From NCBI GenBank assembly GCA_000690595.2, contig JHUT02000001.1, forward strand, positions 806,001 through 870,000: a stretch of DNA of 64,000 nucleotides, written 5' to 3'. Positions 46,478 to 54,704 of the stretch are shown here, one piece after another. The number at the start of each line of letters is the position of its first letter. The stretch's first letter is position 1. A program made the position numbers and the translations under genes. This stretch comes from Natrinema mahii (lineage in GTDB: Archaea; Halobacteriota; Halobacteria; Halobacteriales; Natrialbaceae). The notes beneath the pieces are model-generated. The model was not told where the DNA came from and searched no databases. It worked only from the letters and a program-made list of their open reading frames with translations.

Positions 46478-47002
46478 CTATCGGTCGCTCCGGTCTTCGC
46501 CGAGTTCCTCGTAGATTCGCGGATCAGTCTGGAACTTGAGGACGTTGTGGATCGCCGAGTTGCGGATGTTGGCGATGACCGCGCCGTGTTCGGAGTAGCA
46601 GTCGTGGATCCACTGGGACACCTCCTGTCGGTCCCGGAACATCATAACCGTCTTCCACTGGTACTCCCCGTCCGAGAGGAAGAAAAACAGGGTGTGTTTG
46701 TCCCGTTTGATGTACTCCATCGCGTCGCGCCAGTACTCGTCGAAGTGTTCGGGATTGAACTTGAACTCGAACAGCGCGAAGATGTAGTACTCCTCGTTGG
46801 GGATGATCGCCTCGCGAAAGACGCCCTCGTCACGCATCCGCCGGATCGACTCGCTGACGGTGACGTGGGAGACGTCGATATCGTACTCCGATTCGAGTAC
46901 CTGTGTCAGCTCGCGTGAAGACAACTGCGGATCGGTCGAGAGTTCGCTCAGGATCGCGATGTCGCGGTCCTTGAACTCCCAGTTCGGTGGGTCGCCGCTC
47001 AT
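46478..47002 (-). CDS. Lrp/AsnC-like winged-helix regulator
   Basis: The 174-residue protein begins with a winged helix (DIAILSELSTDPQLSSREL, then SHVTVSESIRRMRDEG). An alpha/beta region with YYIFALFEFKFNPEHFDEYW follows, comparable to an Lrp ligand-binding domain. It lies 30 bp downstream of the dehalogenase-like hydrolase gene on the same strand and may regulate that gene or the neighbouring acyl-CoA cluster. Confidence 0.8.
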   Translation of the reverse strand: MSGDPPNWEFKDRDIAILSELSTDPQLSSRELTQVLESEYDIDVSHVTVSESIRRMRDEGVFREAIIPNEEYYIFALFEFKFNPEHFDEYWRDAMEYIKRDKHTLFFFLSDGEYQWKTVMMFRDRQEVSQWIHDCYSEHGAVIANIRNSAIHNVLKFQTDPRIYEELGEDRSDR

Positions 47003-47032
47003 GTTATCGTGAGTATCGTCGCGGGCATGGTT

Positions 47033-47887
47033 TTATCGTTGCGCTCCGGCCAGAAACGCACGGAGGCGTTCGGCGTACGCGTCCGATCGGTCCTCGGGGA
47101 CCCAGTGGTAGGCCGCCGACAGCGGCGCGAGTTCGGCGTCGTCGATGTCCTCGGCCAGCCGCTCGGCGTAGCCGTAGGGTTGCATCACGTCGTCTTCGCC
47201 CCACAGAAGCAGCGTCTCGGCATCGATCGCCCCGTACTCGATCTCGGTCGTGTGGTTCGTATTCGTCGCGACGGCGTTGCGAACCAGCGACAGATGGCCC
47301 TCGTCGGTCAGCCACGGCGCTTTCATGCCCGCGACGAACTCGGGATCGGCCTCGCCGTAGGCTCCTTCGACGAACGCCGCGTCGAGGCGGCCCTCGAGTT
47401 CGTCGCGCTCGATGTCGGCGGTCGCGGGCAGGCCCAGATTCGAGACGAACTCGACGGGCCAGGAGTCATAGCAGACGGCGTTCGAGAGGACGAGCTGGTC
47501 GACGACGTCGGGGTTGTGCGCGGCAAAGCGCAGGGCGACGCCGCCGCCGATGTCGTGGGCGACCAGCGCGATCTCCTCGAGACCGAGATCCTCGAGCAAG
47601 GCCTCGAGGACGCCCTCCTGGGCGCGGATCGAGCGGTCGAAGCCGTCGTCCATTGCGGAGTTGCCGTAGCCGGCCATATCGAGCGCGATCGTCCGGCGGT
47701 CCTCGGCGACCGGCGGGACGACGTCACGCCAGAGATACGACCACGTCGGGATGCCGTGGACGAAGACGACCGGCGGGTCGTCGGCGTCGGCGGGGCCGGC
47801 CTCGTGGTAGGCGATCTCGAGGTCGTGGCCGTCGACCGATACCGTCGTGGCCGACTGCTCGTCGGACCAGGTCTCGTGGTCGACCAT
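47033..47887 (-). CDS. Alpha/beta hydrolase with aspartate nucleophile (dehalogenase-like)
   Basis: The 284-residue protein has PVVFVHGIPTWSYLWRDVVP (oxyanion HG and halide-type tryptophan). Its nucleophile elbow is VAHDIGGGVALRFA, where aspartate takes the place of serine as in haloalkane and haloacetate dehalogenases and epoxide hydrolases. The triad acid is in LLLWGEDDVM; the final histidine is in AAYHWVPED. Which substrate it uses cannot be read from sequence. ATG 47887 was chosen. Confidence 0.87.
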   Translation of the reverse strand: MVDHETWSDEQSATTVSVDGHDLEIAYHEAGPADADDPPVVFVHGIPTWSYLWRDVVPPVAEDRRTIALDMAGYGNSAMDDGFDRSIRAQEGVLEALLEDLGLEEIALVAHDIGGGVALRFAAHNPDVVDQLVLSNAVCYDSWPVEFVSNLGLPATADIERDELEGRLDAAFVEGAYGEADPEFVAGMKAPWLTDEGHLSLVRNAVATNTNHTTEIEYGAIDAETLLLWGEDDVMQPYGYAERLAEDIDDAELAPLSAAYHWVPEDRSDAYAERLRAFLAGAQR

Positions 47888-47978
47888 CTATCGACCACCC
47901 GCGGTCGCCGTGCGGTCGGGTTCGCGGACCGGCTCGGTACTCCCAGCGCCGTGTCGTGTGGTGGGCCCTCGCATTATC

Positions 47979-47998
47979 ATTGGTGACATGCCACCAAT
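47979..47998. promoter_or_regulatory. Palindromic operator-like site
   Basis: ATTGGTG-6 nt-CACCAAT lies about 92 bp upstream of the dehalogenase-like gene. The symmetrical 7-bp arms are the type of site bound by a dimeric regulator, and the regulator encoded in the same operon at 46478-47002 is a candidate. Confidence 0.5.
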
Positions 47999-48100
47999 TC
48001 AGTTTCCAAGATAAAGTCAGTTTGGGAGCAGACTACCGCTGTTAACTCGATCGCCGAACGACGGCGGGGACGCGGTTCTATCGACCGTCTGGGCGGATCG

Positions 48101-50923
48101 CTACTCCTCGTCCGCTCCGGCGGTAATCCCCGCCAGCGACTCCTCGCCGATCTCCTCGAGGACCCGGTCGTGAAACGACTGGAGGGCCGCGCTCTCGTCT
48201 TCGGCGAGAACGACGTCGCTGGCCGAGAGCGTGGCCAGCCCGAACGCCCGCGGCGTCGGCGAGTCGAGTAGCTGGCGGGTGATCTCGAGCTCGCCCGCGT
48301 CGATCGCCGCGACGATGTCTTCGATTTCGTCGACGGTGAGTTTGTCCTCGAGGATCTCGCGGTAGGTCTCCTCGATGACCGCAAACTCCTCGAGATCCTC
48401 GGCGAAGCCAAGCAGCATCTCGCTGGAGACCTGCTGTTCGCTCGCCGACTTCTCGTAGCCCTTGTACCGTTTCAGGATCATCAGCGCGCGGGTCGCGTTG
48501 ATCCGGAAGTACCGCTGGAGCAGGTCGGTCCCCGACAGCGAGGCCCGGAGATCGTCCCGGACCTGCTCGGCCTCGAGGTCGGCGAGGATCCCCTCGAGGT
48601 CGACCTTGCGGTTGAGCGGCATCGAGAGGACGAAGCCGTTGTCCGCGACCGCGACGCGGACGTTGGCCGTCGCCTCCTGGGCGCAGCGGTAGGCCAGCAG
48701 TCGCGAGAAGCCGTCGTTGACCTTCCGGCCGTACGTCGAGTGGACGTAGTAGTGGCGCTCGTACTCCTCGCGGTCGCGGACGACCTCGACGGCGAGCCGG
48801 TCGGGCGTGCTGACGCTCTCGATGCCGGCGTACCGACACTGGTGGTCGAACAGGCGGGCGATCGCACGCACGCTGTCGTCGTCCAGCGGGAACTCACGGA
48901 GCCACGCCCGGACCCGCGGCGGCCCGCCGGCCGCGTAGCGCTCGAGGAGGTCCCTCTGGAAGGCCAGGATCTCGCGGCCGAGGTCGGAGGACAGCGGCAG
49001 GCGTTCGGAGTACCACGAGGGGACGGTCGGCCGGGCGCTCGTCCGGTCGACGTAGACCTTCGAGCCCCGGCGGTAGCGGAACTCGAAGTGATCGCCGCCG
49101 AGGACGAAGACGTCGCCCTTCTCTAAGGTGTCGAGGTAGTTCTCGTCGAGTTGGCCGACCCACTCGTCGCTCGCGCGCGTGTAGACGTCACAGGTGAAGG
49201 AGTCGGGGATCGTCCCGATGTTGGTCATGTAGATGACCCGCGCGAGGCGGCCGCGCTTCCCGATCAGGGGTTCGCCGACGGGGAACGCCTCGTGGTGGTG
49301 CTGGCCGTCGGGCGGGTCGTTCTCGTCGCGCCAGACCTTCGCGTAGACGTTTTTCTCCTCGAGGCCGGCGTAGTCGGCCGTGAGATAGCGCATGAGCGAC
49401 TCGTACTCCGCCTCGGAGTAGTTCCGGTAGGGATACGCGCGGCGGAGCGTCGCTTTCAGGTCGGCCTCGGGGCGGATCTCGGCGATGGCCATCCCGTAGA
49501 CGTGCTGGGCGGCGACGTCCTGGGCGTTCTCGGGGATCGACACCGAGTCGACGAAGCCCTCTTCGGCCTTTTTGAGCATGACTGCACACTCGAGGAGTTC
49601 GTCCCGATCGAGCGCGATCACGCGGCCGGTGACCGTCTGGCCGACCCGGTGGCCCGCGCGGCCGACCCGCTGGAGGAGGGCGGCGACCGATTTGGGCGAG
49701 CCGACCTGGACCACGAGGTCGACGTGGGGCATGTCGATCCCAAGCTCGAGGCTGGTCGAGGAGGTGACGACGTCGAGGTCGCCCGACTTCAGGCGGCCCT
49801 CGATGTCCTGTCGGACCTCCTTCGAGAGGCTGCCGTGGTGACAGCCGGAGTTTCCCTCGTCGTAGGCGTCGAACCGCTCGCGAAGGTTGTGCAGGACCCG
49901 CTCGGCCCCCGAGCGGGTGTTGGTGAACACGAGCGTGTTCGTGTGGTCTTGGACGTGATCGTGGAGGATGCGGTAGAACCTGTCTTGGACGACCTCGCGG
50001 GGCGTGTTGATCAGGTCGTCGGTCGGACATTCGAGTTCGATGTCGAACTCGCGGGCGAAGCGGGCGTCGACGATCTCGTAGTCGCGGGAGCGGCCGCCCG
50101 GTTCCTCCCGCCCCACGAGGAACTCCGCGACCGCCTCGAGCGGTTCGATCGTCGCCGAGCAGCCGATTCTGGTAATGTCGTGCTCGGTCATCGACTCGAG
50201 GCGCTCGAGGCTGACCGAGAGGTGGGTGCCGCGTTTCCCCGCGGCCAGCGAGTGGATCTCGTCGACGATGACGTACTCGACGGTGCGGAGCTTTTCGCGG
50301 AACTTCGGCGAGTTGAGCAAGATGGCGAGCGTCTCTGGGGTCGTGTTGAGGATGTGGGGCGTCTCCTCGAGCATCTTCCGGCGCTCGCTGTCGTCGGTGT
50401 CGCCGTGGCGGATGGCGTGGCGGATCTCGCCCATTGCCTCGCCGTCGCGTCGGTCGACGACGGACGCGATCCCCTCGAGGGGCACCGTCAGGTTGCGGTG
50501 GATGTCGTTGGCCAGCGATTTGAGCGGCGAGACGTAGAGACAGTAGACGGAGTTCTCGAGGCCGTCGGGAGATGCCGTCTCCCGAGCAGACGGACTTCGT
50601 CCGTCGACGCCGGACGACTCGCGGTCGCGCCGGTAGAGTTCGTCGATGATCGCGGTAAACGACGCGAGGGTCTTGCCCGACCCTGTTGGCGCACAGATCA
50701 ACGTGTTCGTCCCCGCGTGGACGTTCGGGATCGCGCCTCGCTGTGGCGGCGTAAAGAAGCCCCCGTTCTCGGGGACGAACTCGCCGAACTCCTCGAGCCA
50801 CCACTCCTGGACGGCGGGCTCGAGCGAGTCGAAGACGTCGCGGTCCGCGATCGTCGTGGCGTCGGGATCGAAGGGCAACTCGGCGTCGGCGACCGGCAAC
50901 TCGAGGCCGTCGTTCCCGTCCAT
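48101..50923 (-). CDS. Lhr-type ATP-dependent helicase
   Basis: The 940-residue SF2 protein has TPPQRGAIPNVHAGTNTLIC and the Walker A APTGSGKTLASF. It also has YVSPLKSLANDIHRNL, VIVDEIHSLA (DEIH), GCSATIEP, LVFTNTRSGAERVLHNL, SSTSLELGIDMP and LLQRVGRAGHR. A C-terminal half of about 480 residues matches Lhr large helicase-related proteins, including ADNGFVLSMPLNRKVDL. Lhr helicases unwind DNA, forks or RNA-DNA hybrids and act in repair. ATG 50923 avoids a non-conserved extension. Confidence 0.93.
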   Translation of the reverse strand: MDGNDGLELPVADAELPFDPDATTIADRDVFDSLEPAVQEWWLEEFGEFVPENGGFFTPPQRGAIPNVHAGTNTLICAPTGSGKTLASFTAIIDELYRRDRESSGVDGRSPSARETASPDGLENSVYCLYVSPLKSLANDIHRNLTVPLEGIASVVDRRDGEAMGEIRHAIRHGDTDDSERRKMLEETPHILNTTPETLAILLNSPKFREKLRTVEYVIVDEIHSLAAGKRGTHLSVSLERLESMTEHDITRIGCSATIEPLEAVAEFLVGREEPGGRSRDYEIVDARFAREFDIELECPTDDLINTPREVVQDRFYRILHDHVQDHTNTLVFTNTRSGAERVLHNLRERFDAYDEGNSGCHHGSLSKEVRQDIEGRLKSGDLDVVTSSTSLELGIDMPHVDLVVQVGSPKSVAALLQRVGRAGHRVGQTVTGRVIALDRDELLECAVMLKKAEEGFVDSVSIPENAQDVAAQHVYGMAIAEIRPEADLKATLRRAYPYRNYSEAEYESLMRYLTADYAGLEEKNVYAKVWRDENDPPDGQHHHEAFPVGEPLIGKRGRLARVIYMTNIGTIPDSFTCDVYTRASDEWVGQLDENYLDTLEKGDVFVLGGDHFEFRYRRGSKVYVDRTSARPTVPSWYSERLPLSSDLGREILAFQRDLLERYAAGGPPRVRAWLREFPLDDDSVRAIARLFDHQCRYAGIESVSTPDRLAVEVVRDREEYERHYYVHSTYGRKVNDGFSRLLAYRCAQEATANVRVAVADNGFVLSMPLNRKVDLEGILADLEAEQVRDDLRASLSGTDLLQRYFRINATRALMILKRYKGYEKSASEQQVSSEMLLGFAEDLEEFAVIEETYREILEDKLTVDEIEDIVAAIDAGELEITRQLLDSPTPRAFGLATLSASDVVLAEDESAALQSFHDRVLEEIGEESLAGITAGADEE

Positions 50924-51086
50924 GCTCGTCGTCTCAGGGGGCGGCGTGTAAGAGGGTTTGGACGGCGCGGTGAAAGTGAAACCGCGGGTGGGGAGCGTCT
51001 GCGGTGGTCGTGCCGGGAGTCGCCGAACCGCGGCAGTCACGGGGAAGCCACAATACAGATATCCCCTCGTTCGTGACTGTCAGGAA

Positions 51087-52370
51087 ATGCTATCGTCGCG
51101 AACCCTGACCGCCGTCGTTCTCGTCATCGGCCTGCTCACCGCGGGGGTCGTGGCGGGAACGACGATCGTCGACCTCGACGGCGACGGGCGGTCGGTGGTC
51201 GCGGAGGTCCGGGATGGGACCGCGCCGCTCGAGGCCGATACCGACGGTGACGGGCTCGACGACGACGTGGAGCGCCGGCTGGGGACGGATCCGACCGCGG
51301 CCGATACCGACAGCGACGGGCTCGCGGACGGTGCCGAGGTCGACGAGTACGGCACGGACCCGACCGCGGCCGATACCGACGACGACGGGCTGGACGACAG
51401 AGCGGAAGTCGACGAGTACGAGACCGATCCCACGGCCGCGGACACGGACGACGACGGCCTCGCGGACGGCCTCGAGATCGAGGCCGGCACGGACCCCCAC
51501 GACAGCGACACGGACGACGACCGGCTGAACGACGCCGCGGAACGCCGTGAGTACGGCACCGACCCGACCGATCCGGACACCGACGGCGACGGCCTCGAGG
51601 ACGGCGTGGAGCGGCGCTTGCACGGCACGGACCCGACCGCGGCCGATACCGACGCCGACGGCCTCGACGACGGTGCCGAGGTCGACGAGTACGACACCGA
51701 TCCGACCGATCCGGACACCGACGGCGACGGGTTCGCGGACGGTACGGAGGTCCACCGAGAGGACCGCCTCCCCAACGCGGACCCGCTTCGGACGGATGTC
51801 TACGTCGAGATAGACACCATGGCGGGAACCGACCTCTCGGAGGCGGAAGCCGACCGGATCGTCGAGCGGTTCGCAACCGCTCCGCTCGAGAACCCGGACG
51901 GGTCGACGGGCGCGGACCTCCATCTCGTCTTCGACGAGACGCTGCCCCGGGAAGACGAGACGGACGTCGACGACTTGACGCGGTATCGGTCCCAGTACTT
52001 CGACGGCTCGGGCGCGGGGTATCACTATCTGGTGATCGTCGACGACGTCGCGGGCGGAACGGCGACGACGAACGTCATCGGGAAGGCGACGCTGGGGACC
52101 ATGATGGTCGAGGATCAGCCCGAACGCCACGAGACCGGTTCGACGGCGATGCACGAACTCGGCCACTCGCTCGGTCTCACCGACGGGGACTTCGAGGGGA
52201 TCGACTCCGATCAGTACCCCTTCGCACAGTACCCAAGCGTGATGAACTACAACGCGCCGAGTGACTACTACGGCTTCTCCACCGGCGGCGGCTACCGGGA
52301 CTTCGACGACTGGGGCTATCTGGCCAAGTCCCTGTTCACGCCGGATACGACGGCCGTGACGGTGGAGTAG
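51087..52370 (+). CDS. Membrane-anchored calcium-binding metalloprotease with TSP3-like repeats
   Basis: The 427-residue protein begins with a signal or anchor helix (LTAVVLVIGLLTAGVVAGTT). About eight thrombospondin type 3-like repeats follow (residues about 46-225), of the pattern DTDGDGLDDxxE...GTDPTAAD, each offering calcium ligands. The C-terminal domain has HELGHSLGL, a metzincin-like zinc motif, and a methionine turn candidate in PSVMNYNAP. It is probably an extracellular protease stabilised by calcium. It is divergent from the Lhr gene, starting 163 bp beyond it. Confidence 0.88.
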   Translation: MLSSRTLTAVVLVIGLLTAGVVAGTTIVDLDGDGRSVVAEVRDGTAPLEADTDGDGLDDDVERRLGTDPTAADTDSDGLADGAEVDEYGTDPTAADTDDDGLDDRAEVDEYETDPTAADTDDDGLADGLEIEAGTDPHDSDTDDDRLNDAAERREYGTDPTDPDTDGDGLEDGVERRLHGTDPTAADTDADGLDDGAEVDEYDTDPTDPDTDGDGFADGTEVHREDRLPNADPLRTDVYVEIDTMAGTDLSEAEADRIVERFATAPLENPDGSTGADLHLVFDETLPREDETDVDDLTRYRSQYFDGSGAGYHYLVIVDDVAGGTATTNVIGKATLGTMMVEDQPERHETGSTAMHELGHSLGLTDGDFEGIDSDQYPFAQYPSVMNYNAPSDYYGFSTGGGYRDFDDWGYLAKSLFTPDTTAVTVE

Positions 52371-52431
52371 TTGCCACGGCCGAACCGGGCCCTCCCGGCC
52401 GGATCGACGCCGCGAACCGTCCCGTCCCGGA

Positions 52432-52707
52432 TCAGTTCTCGTTTTCGCTCCGCGTCGATCCCCCGGCCGAAACGTCCGCGGAGAGCTCTATTTCGCCCGA
52501 ATCGTCGATATGGATCCGATGACCGCGATAGGAGAACTCGACGGCGACGGGCGTCCACGACCCGTCGCCGACCGGCCGATACAGCGCGTCCAGCGCATCG
52601 GTATCCACGACCGCGTGCAACGGCGGCTCGAGATCGATCGGATCGACGCCTTCGCGTGCCGCCACCCCCTGTACAACCCGAATGCTGGTCGGAACCGTCG
52701 TGGGCAT
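52432..52707 (-). CDS. HalOD1 output domain protein
   Basis: The 91-residue protein shows the HalOD1 pattern: a first helix SIRVVQGVAAREGVDPIDLE, a PLHAVVDTDALDALY core, and a beta region VAVEFSYRGHRIHIDDSGEI. Such stand-alone haloarchaeal output domains are thought to belong to signalling pathways. Start ATG 52707 fits the domain exactly. Confidence 0.9.
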   Translation of the reverse strand: MPTTVPTSIRVVQGVAAREGVDPIDLEPPLHAVVDTDALDALYRPVGDGSWTPVAVEFSYRGHRIHIDDSGEIELSADVSAGGSTRSENEN

Positions 52708-52859
52708 ATGTCAGCGGCCAACGACGACGTAAATAAGCCCCTCGATCCTTTGCTGACGCACGGCAGACGCACGTCAGACACGTATCAGTTACCGTATCTT
52801 CCGTGGTCGACTCGAGCAGTCGGCCCCAAACGGTTACCAGGGTAGAAATCCCCAATACG

Positions 52860-52865
52860 TTTATA
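52860..52865 (+). promoter_or_regulatory. TATA box of the candidate ncRNA
   Basis: TTTATA with upstream AATACG (BRE-like) lies about 25 nt before the first stem of the structured RNA at 52887, the archaeal distance between TATA box and transcription start. Confidence 0.55.
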
Positions 52866-52886
52866 CCCGTTCTCCTTACACGTACA

Positions 52887-53024
52887 TAGCCCAGCAGAGC
52901 TGGTGCCACCGCCGCCCGGCACCAGTGGGCTGTCAGAGGCATTCCACCCACCGCCGAACGACCGTCTCTCGGGCGTCACGACGGCCGTTCGGTCACGCTT
53001 CCGGGCGTCGCGTTGCCGTTTTTT
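52887..53024 (+). ncRNA. Candidate small RNA with two strong hairpins and U-tract
   Basis: From the expected start (~52887), stem 1 pairs AGCCCA (52888-52893) with TGGGCT (52926-52931). Inside it, after a one-sided GCAGAG bulge, CTGGTGCC (52900-52907) pairs with GGCACCAG (52918-52925). Stem 2 pairs 52954-52965 with 52981-52992 (12 bp, one mismatch). A run of six T (53019-53024) follows as terminator. A TATA box lies 25 nt before. No open frame fits. It is convergent with the pilin gene at 53055-53498, whose 3' end it approaches. The class is unknown. Confidence 0.6.
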
Positions 53025-53054
53025 CGTTCACGGTTCGGGACGGACAGCCGCCGG

Positions 53055-53498
53055 TCAGATCGTGACCGCCCGCTCGAGGACGATCGACTCCGAACCCGGC
53101 GTGTGCGCGACGCCGGTGAGTTCGATCGTGGTGTCCCCCGACGGTACCTCTTCGAACGTGACCCGCTCGCCGCTTTCCCTGACGGTCCGGTCGATCGACG
53201 AGTCCGTCGTCGCGCCGGCGGTGATGTCGTCACCGCCGGTTTCGGCCGTGAGAGCGACGCGGTCGCTCGAGCCGATATCGAGGACGATCACCGTCACCGA
53301 GCCGTTATCGGTGCCGGGCGTGACCTCAGTTTCGACCGCGGCCCGGGCACCCCCATCGAGCAGGTCGCCGAAGCCGAGGAAGTACGTCCCGATGGCGGCC
53401 GCCAAGACGATTGCGACCGCGATCATGAGGACGGTCGAGACGACCGGGCTCACCCCCCGGTCGCCCCCTCGCCGTGACGGACTGTCGCCGGCGGTCAT
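53055..53498 (-). CDS. Type IV pilin-like protein (archaeal pilin, DUF1628-type)
   Basis: The 147-residue protein has a charged leader ending GGDRGVSPVVSTVLMIA, a class III prepilin peptidase site with the hydrophobic H-domain after it (LMIAVAIVLAAAIGTYFLGFG). A beta-rich C-terminal domain follows. It would be processed by PibD and inserted into a pilus or left at the membrane. It is clearly more distant from the five pilins at 54.9-61.2 kb. ATG 53498 gives a leader of usual length. A TATA-like box (53803-53812) lies far upstream, so the 5' region is unsettled. Confidence 0.82.
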   Translation of the reverse strand: MTAGDSPSRRGGDRGVSPVVSTVLMIAVAIVLAAAIGTYFLGFGDLLDGGARAAVETEVTPGTDNGSVTVIVLDIGSSDRVALTAETGGDDITAGATTDSSIDRTVRESGERVTFEEVPSGDTTIELTGVAHTPGSESIVLERAVTI

Positions 53499-54120
53499 CG
53501 ATCCACCCCCGGATCGAACCGTCGCGCGGCCCGCGAGCCCACCCCGGCCCGCGTCGGACTGCGACGGTGTCGGTGGCGCGTTCCGGCGTCGATCGCCGTC
53601 GGCACCCACCAACCACTGTCGTCACCTGGTCCCCTCGGATTGCTTGTCGGTCCTCCATTGTCCACCCGCCCCGCAGCCCCCGGACGGTCCCACTGGCTCG
53701 AGTCCGCGCCGGCCTCGAGCAATCGCGGTCGAGCCCCGCCCGACCGCCGTCGTTCGAGTCCATCCTGACGGCTGCGAGTGTATCCAGCCGATGGAAGCCC
53801 CATATAAGTACCAGATAGTGAGAGGAATCCGGCCGAGCGATACGGTGCGAGCGTTTTCAGCCGTAATAATCAGGGTCCACTGGAGCGGCTACAGCACGGG
53901 CTTGAAACGATATCGCCGTGCGATCGACTCGGAACGTGAGAGATCAACGTCTCTCACACGAGCGGGCAACCGGAGTTCGTTGTAGCGGGGCGGTGACGCC
54001 TGCACCCTCGAGCGAACCTGGATCGGCGACCCGTCGGCGAGCGGACGCTATCTGGTTCCTCAGGCCAAATTCCCGACCACTAACAGTAGATATAAGCCAG
54101 TTCGTGATAACAATCCGAAC
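53499..54120. other. Intergenic region between pilin and zinc-finger gene
   Basis: This gap holds a reverse TATA-like box (CTTATATGGG, 53803-53812). It also has hairpins at 53894-53921 (GCACGG/CCGTGC) and 53936-53957 (GTGAGAGA/TCTCTCAC), enclosed by GCTACA/TGTAGC (53888 and 53981). One copy of a 17-bp near-repeat (53973-53989, again at 54234-54250) lies here. A forward TATA-like AGATATAAG (54088-54096) precedes the next RNA candidate. No protein frame looks coding. Confidence 0.5.
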
Positions 54121-54227
54121 GGAAGCCAGTCTCCAACAGCGGACGCGACGGGGGCACGCGTCGAAATGCCCCGGGTGCAGGAACACCCGAGACGTGGCTT
54201 CCAACCCTGCAAGGGGATTTGAAAGCC
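54121..54227 (+). ncRNA. Candidate pseudoknotted structured RNA (riboswitch- or ncRNA-like)
   Basis: A TATA-like box at 54088-54096 predicts a start near 54118. P1 pairs 54121-54133 with 54189-54202 (13 bp, one bulged G). Inside is an H-type pseudoknot: 54142-54147 with 54157-54162, and 54151-54156 with 54167-54172, with loops of 3, 0 and 4 nt. P3 (54173-54177 with 54184-54188) stacks directly between pseudoknot and P1. A downstream stem (54196-54200 with 54223-54227, enclosing 54205-54208 with 54212-54215) is mutually exclusive with the base of P1. The layout resembles a riboswitch; the nearest gene is the zinc-finger protein at 54322. Class unknown. Confidence 0.5.
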
Positions 54228-54233
54228 ATGCTC

Positions 54234-54270
54234 GAGTTCGTTCTAGCGGGATATAAACGTCCCGCACGAC
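54234..54270 (+). promoter_or_regulatory. Possible promoter of the zinc-finger gene
   Basis: GGATATAAACG (about 54249-54259) lies inside a 6-bp inverted repeat (GCGGGA/TCCCGC) and about 70 nt before the ATG at 54322. It would give a leader of about 40 nt independent of the upstream structured RNA. The 17-bp near-direct repeat copy lies at 54234-54250. Confidence 0.4.
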
Positions 54271-54321
54271 AGTGGAATCAACCTCGACGACTGACGCCGA
54301 CTGCCACCCGCGGGGCCAGCC

Positions 54322-54510
54322 ATGGGTGAGGACCGGTCCTCGAGCGGGGATGACCAATCCGACGACGAGTGGTCGGTCCCGGACTGCCCCCGCTGTGGCC
54401 GCCCCGTCTGGATCGTGACCGTCTCCGGCCCCGGCCCGGGCACCGCCTCGCCCTGTGGCTGTCCCGTCGCGCCCGAACTGCTCGCGGACGACCCCGACCG
54501 CGAGCGGTAG
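54322..54510 (+). CDS. Small CPxCG-type zinc-finger protein
   Basis: The 62-residue acidic protein contains DCPRCGRPVWIVTVSGPGPG followed by PCGCPV, two cysteine knuckles that would bind one zinc. Small CPxCG-type zinc-finger proteins are numerous in haloarchaea and several affect motility, biofilm or stress when studied in Haloferax. Partner and target here are unknown. The gene sits between the structured RNA and the pilin locus. Confidence 0.8.
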   Translation: MGEDRSSSGDDQSDDEWSVPDCPRCGRPVWIVTVSGPGPGTASPCGCPVAPELLADDPDRER

Positions 54511-54704
54511 GGGTCGGCTCACGGCTCGAGGGGATTTATCGCGGCCGTTCATTCACGAATGTTCGTCGGAACCCGTCGTTCATCCAATCAGGATTCTGGT
54601 CGTCGGCGGATCGCACCCCTCATCCGTGAACGTGGGTCTGGAATGACGACTCCGCATCATCTCCGAACTCGAGTCGTGGAATCGCAACACGGGAATGGTT
54701 TCAA

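Noticed and set aside
53326-53763. Reverse frame starting about 40 nt after a TATA-like box
   Set aside because: It runs mainly out of frame across the pilin gene and is arginine-rich; the promoter may instead serve a long pilin leader.
53495-53803. 102-codon reverse frame whose stop overlaps the pilin start by ATGA
   Set aside because: The ATGA overlap is attractive, but composition is arginine/glycine-rich and shadow-like, and the only TATA-like box overlaps its ATG.
54121-54202. tRNA or SRP-like reading of the structured RNA
   Set aside because: The 82-nt size is suggestive, but there is no T-arm directly before the 3' strand of the closing stem, no U8 and no SRP helix-8 motif.
54196-54227. 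CRISPR-repeat-like sequence (CCAACCCTGCAAGGGGATTT)
   Set aside because: It has the hairpin and GAAAG-like tail of some archaeal CRISPR repeats, but it is a single copy with no array, leader or cas genes nearby. It is better explained as part of the structured RNA.
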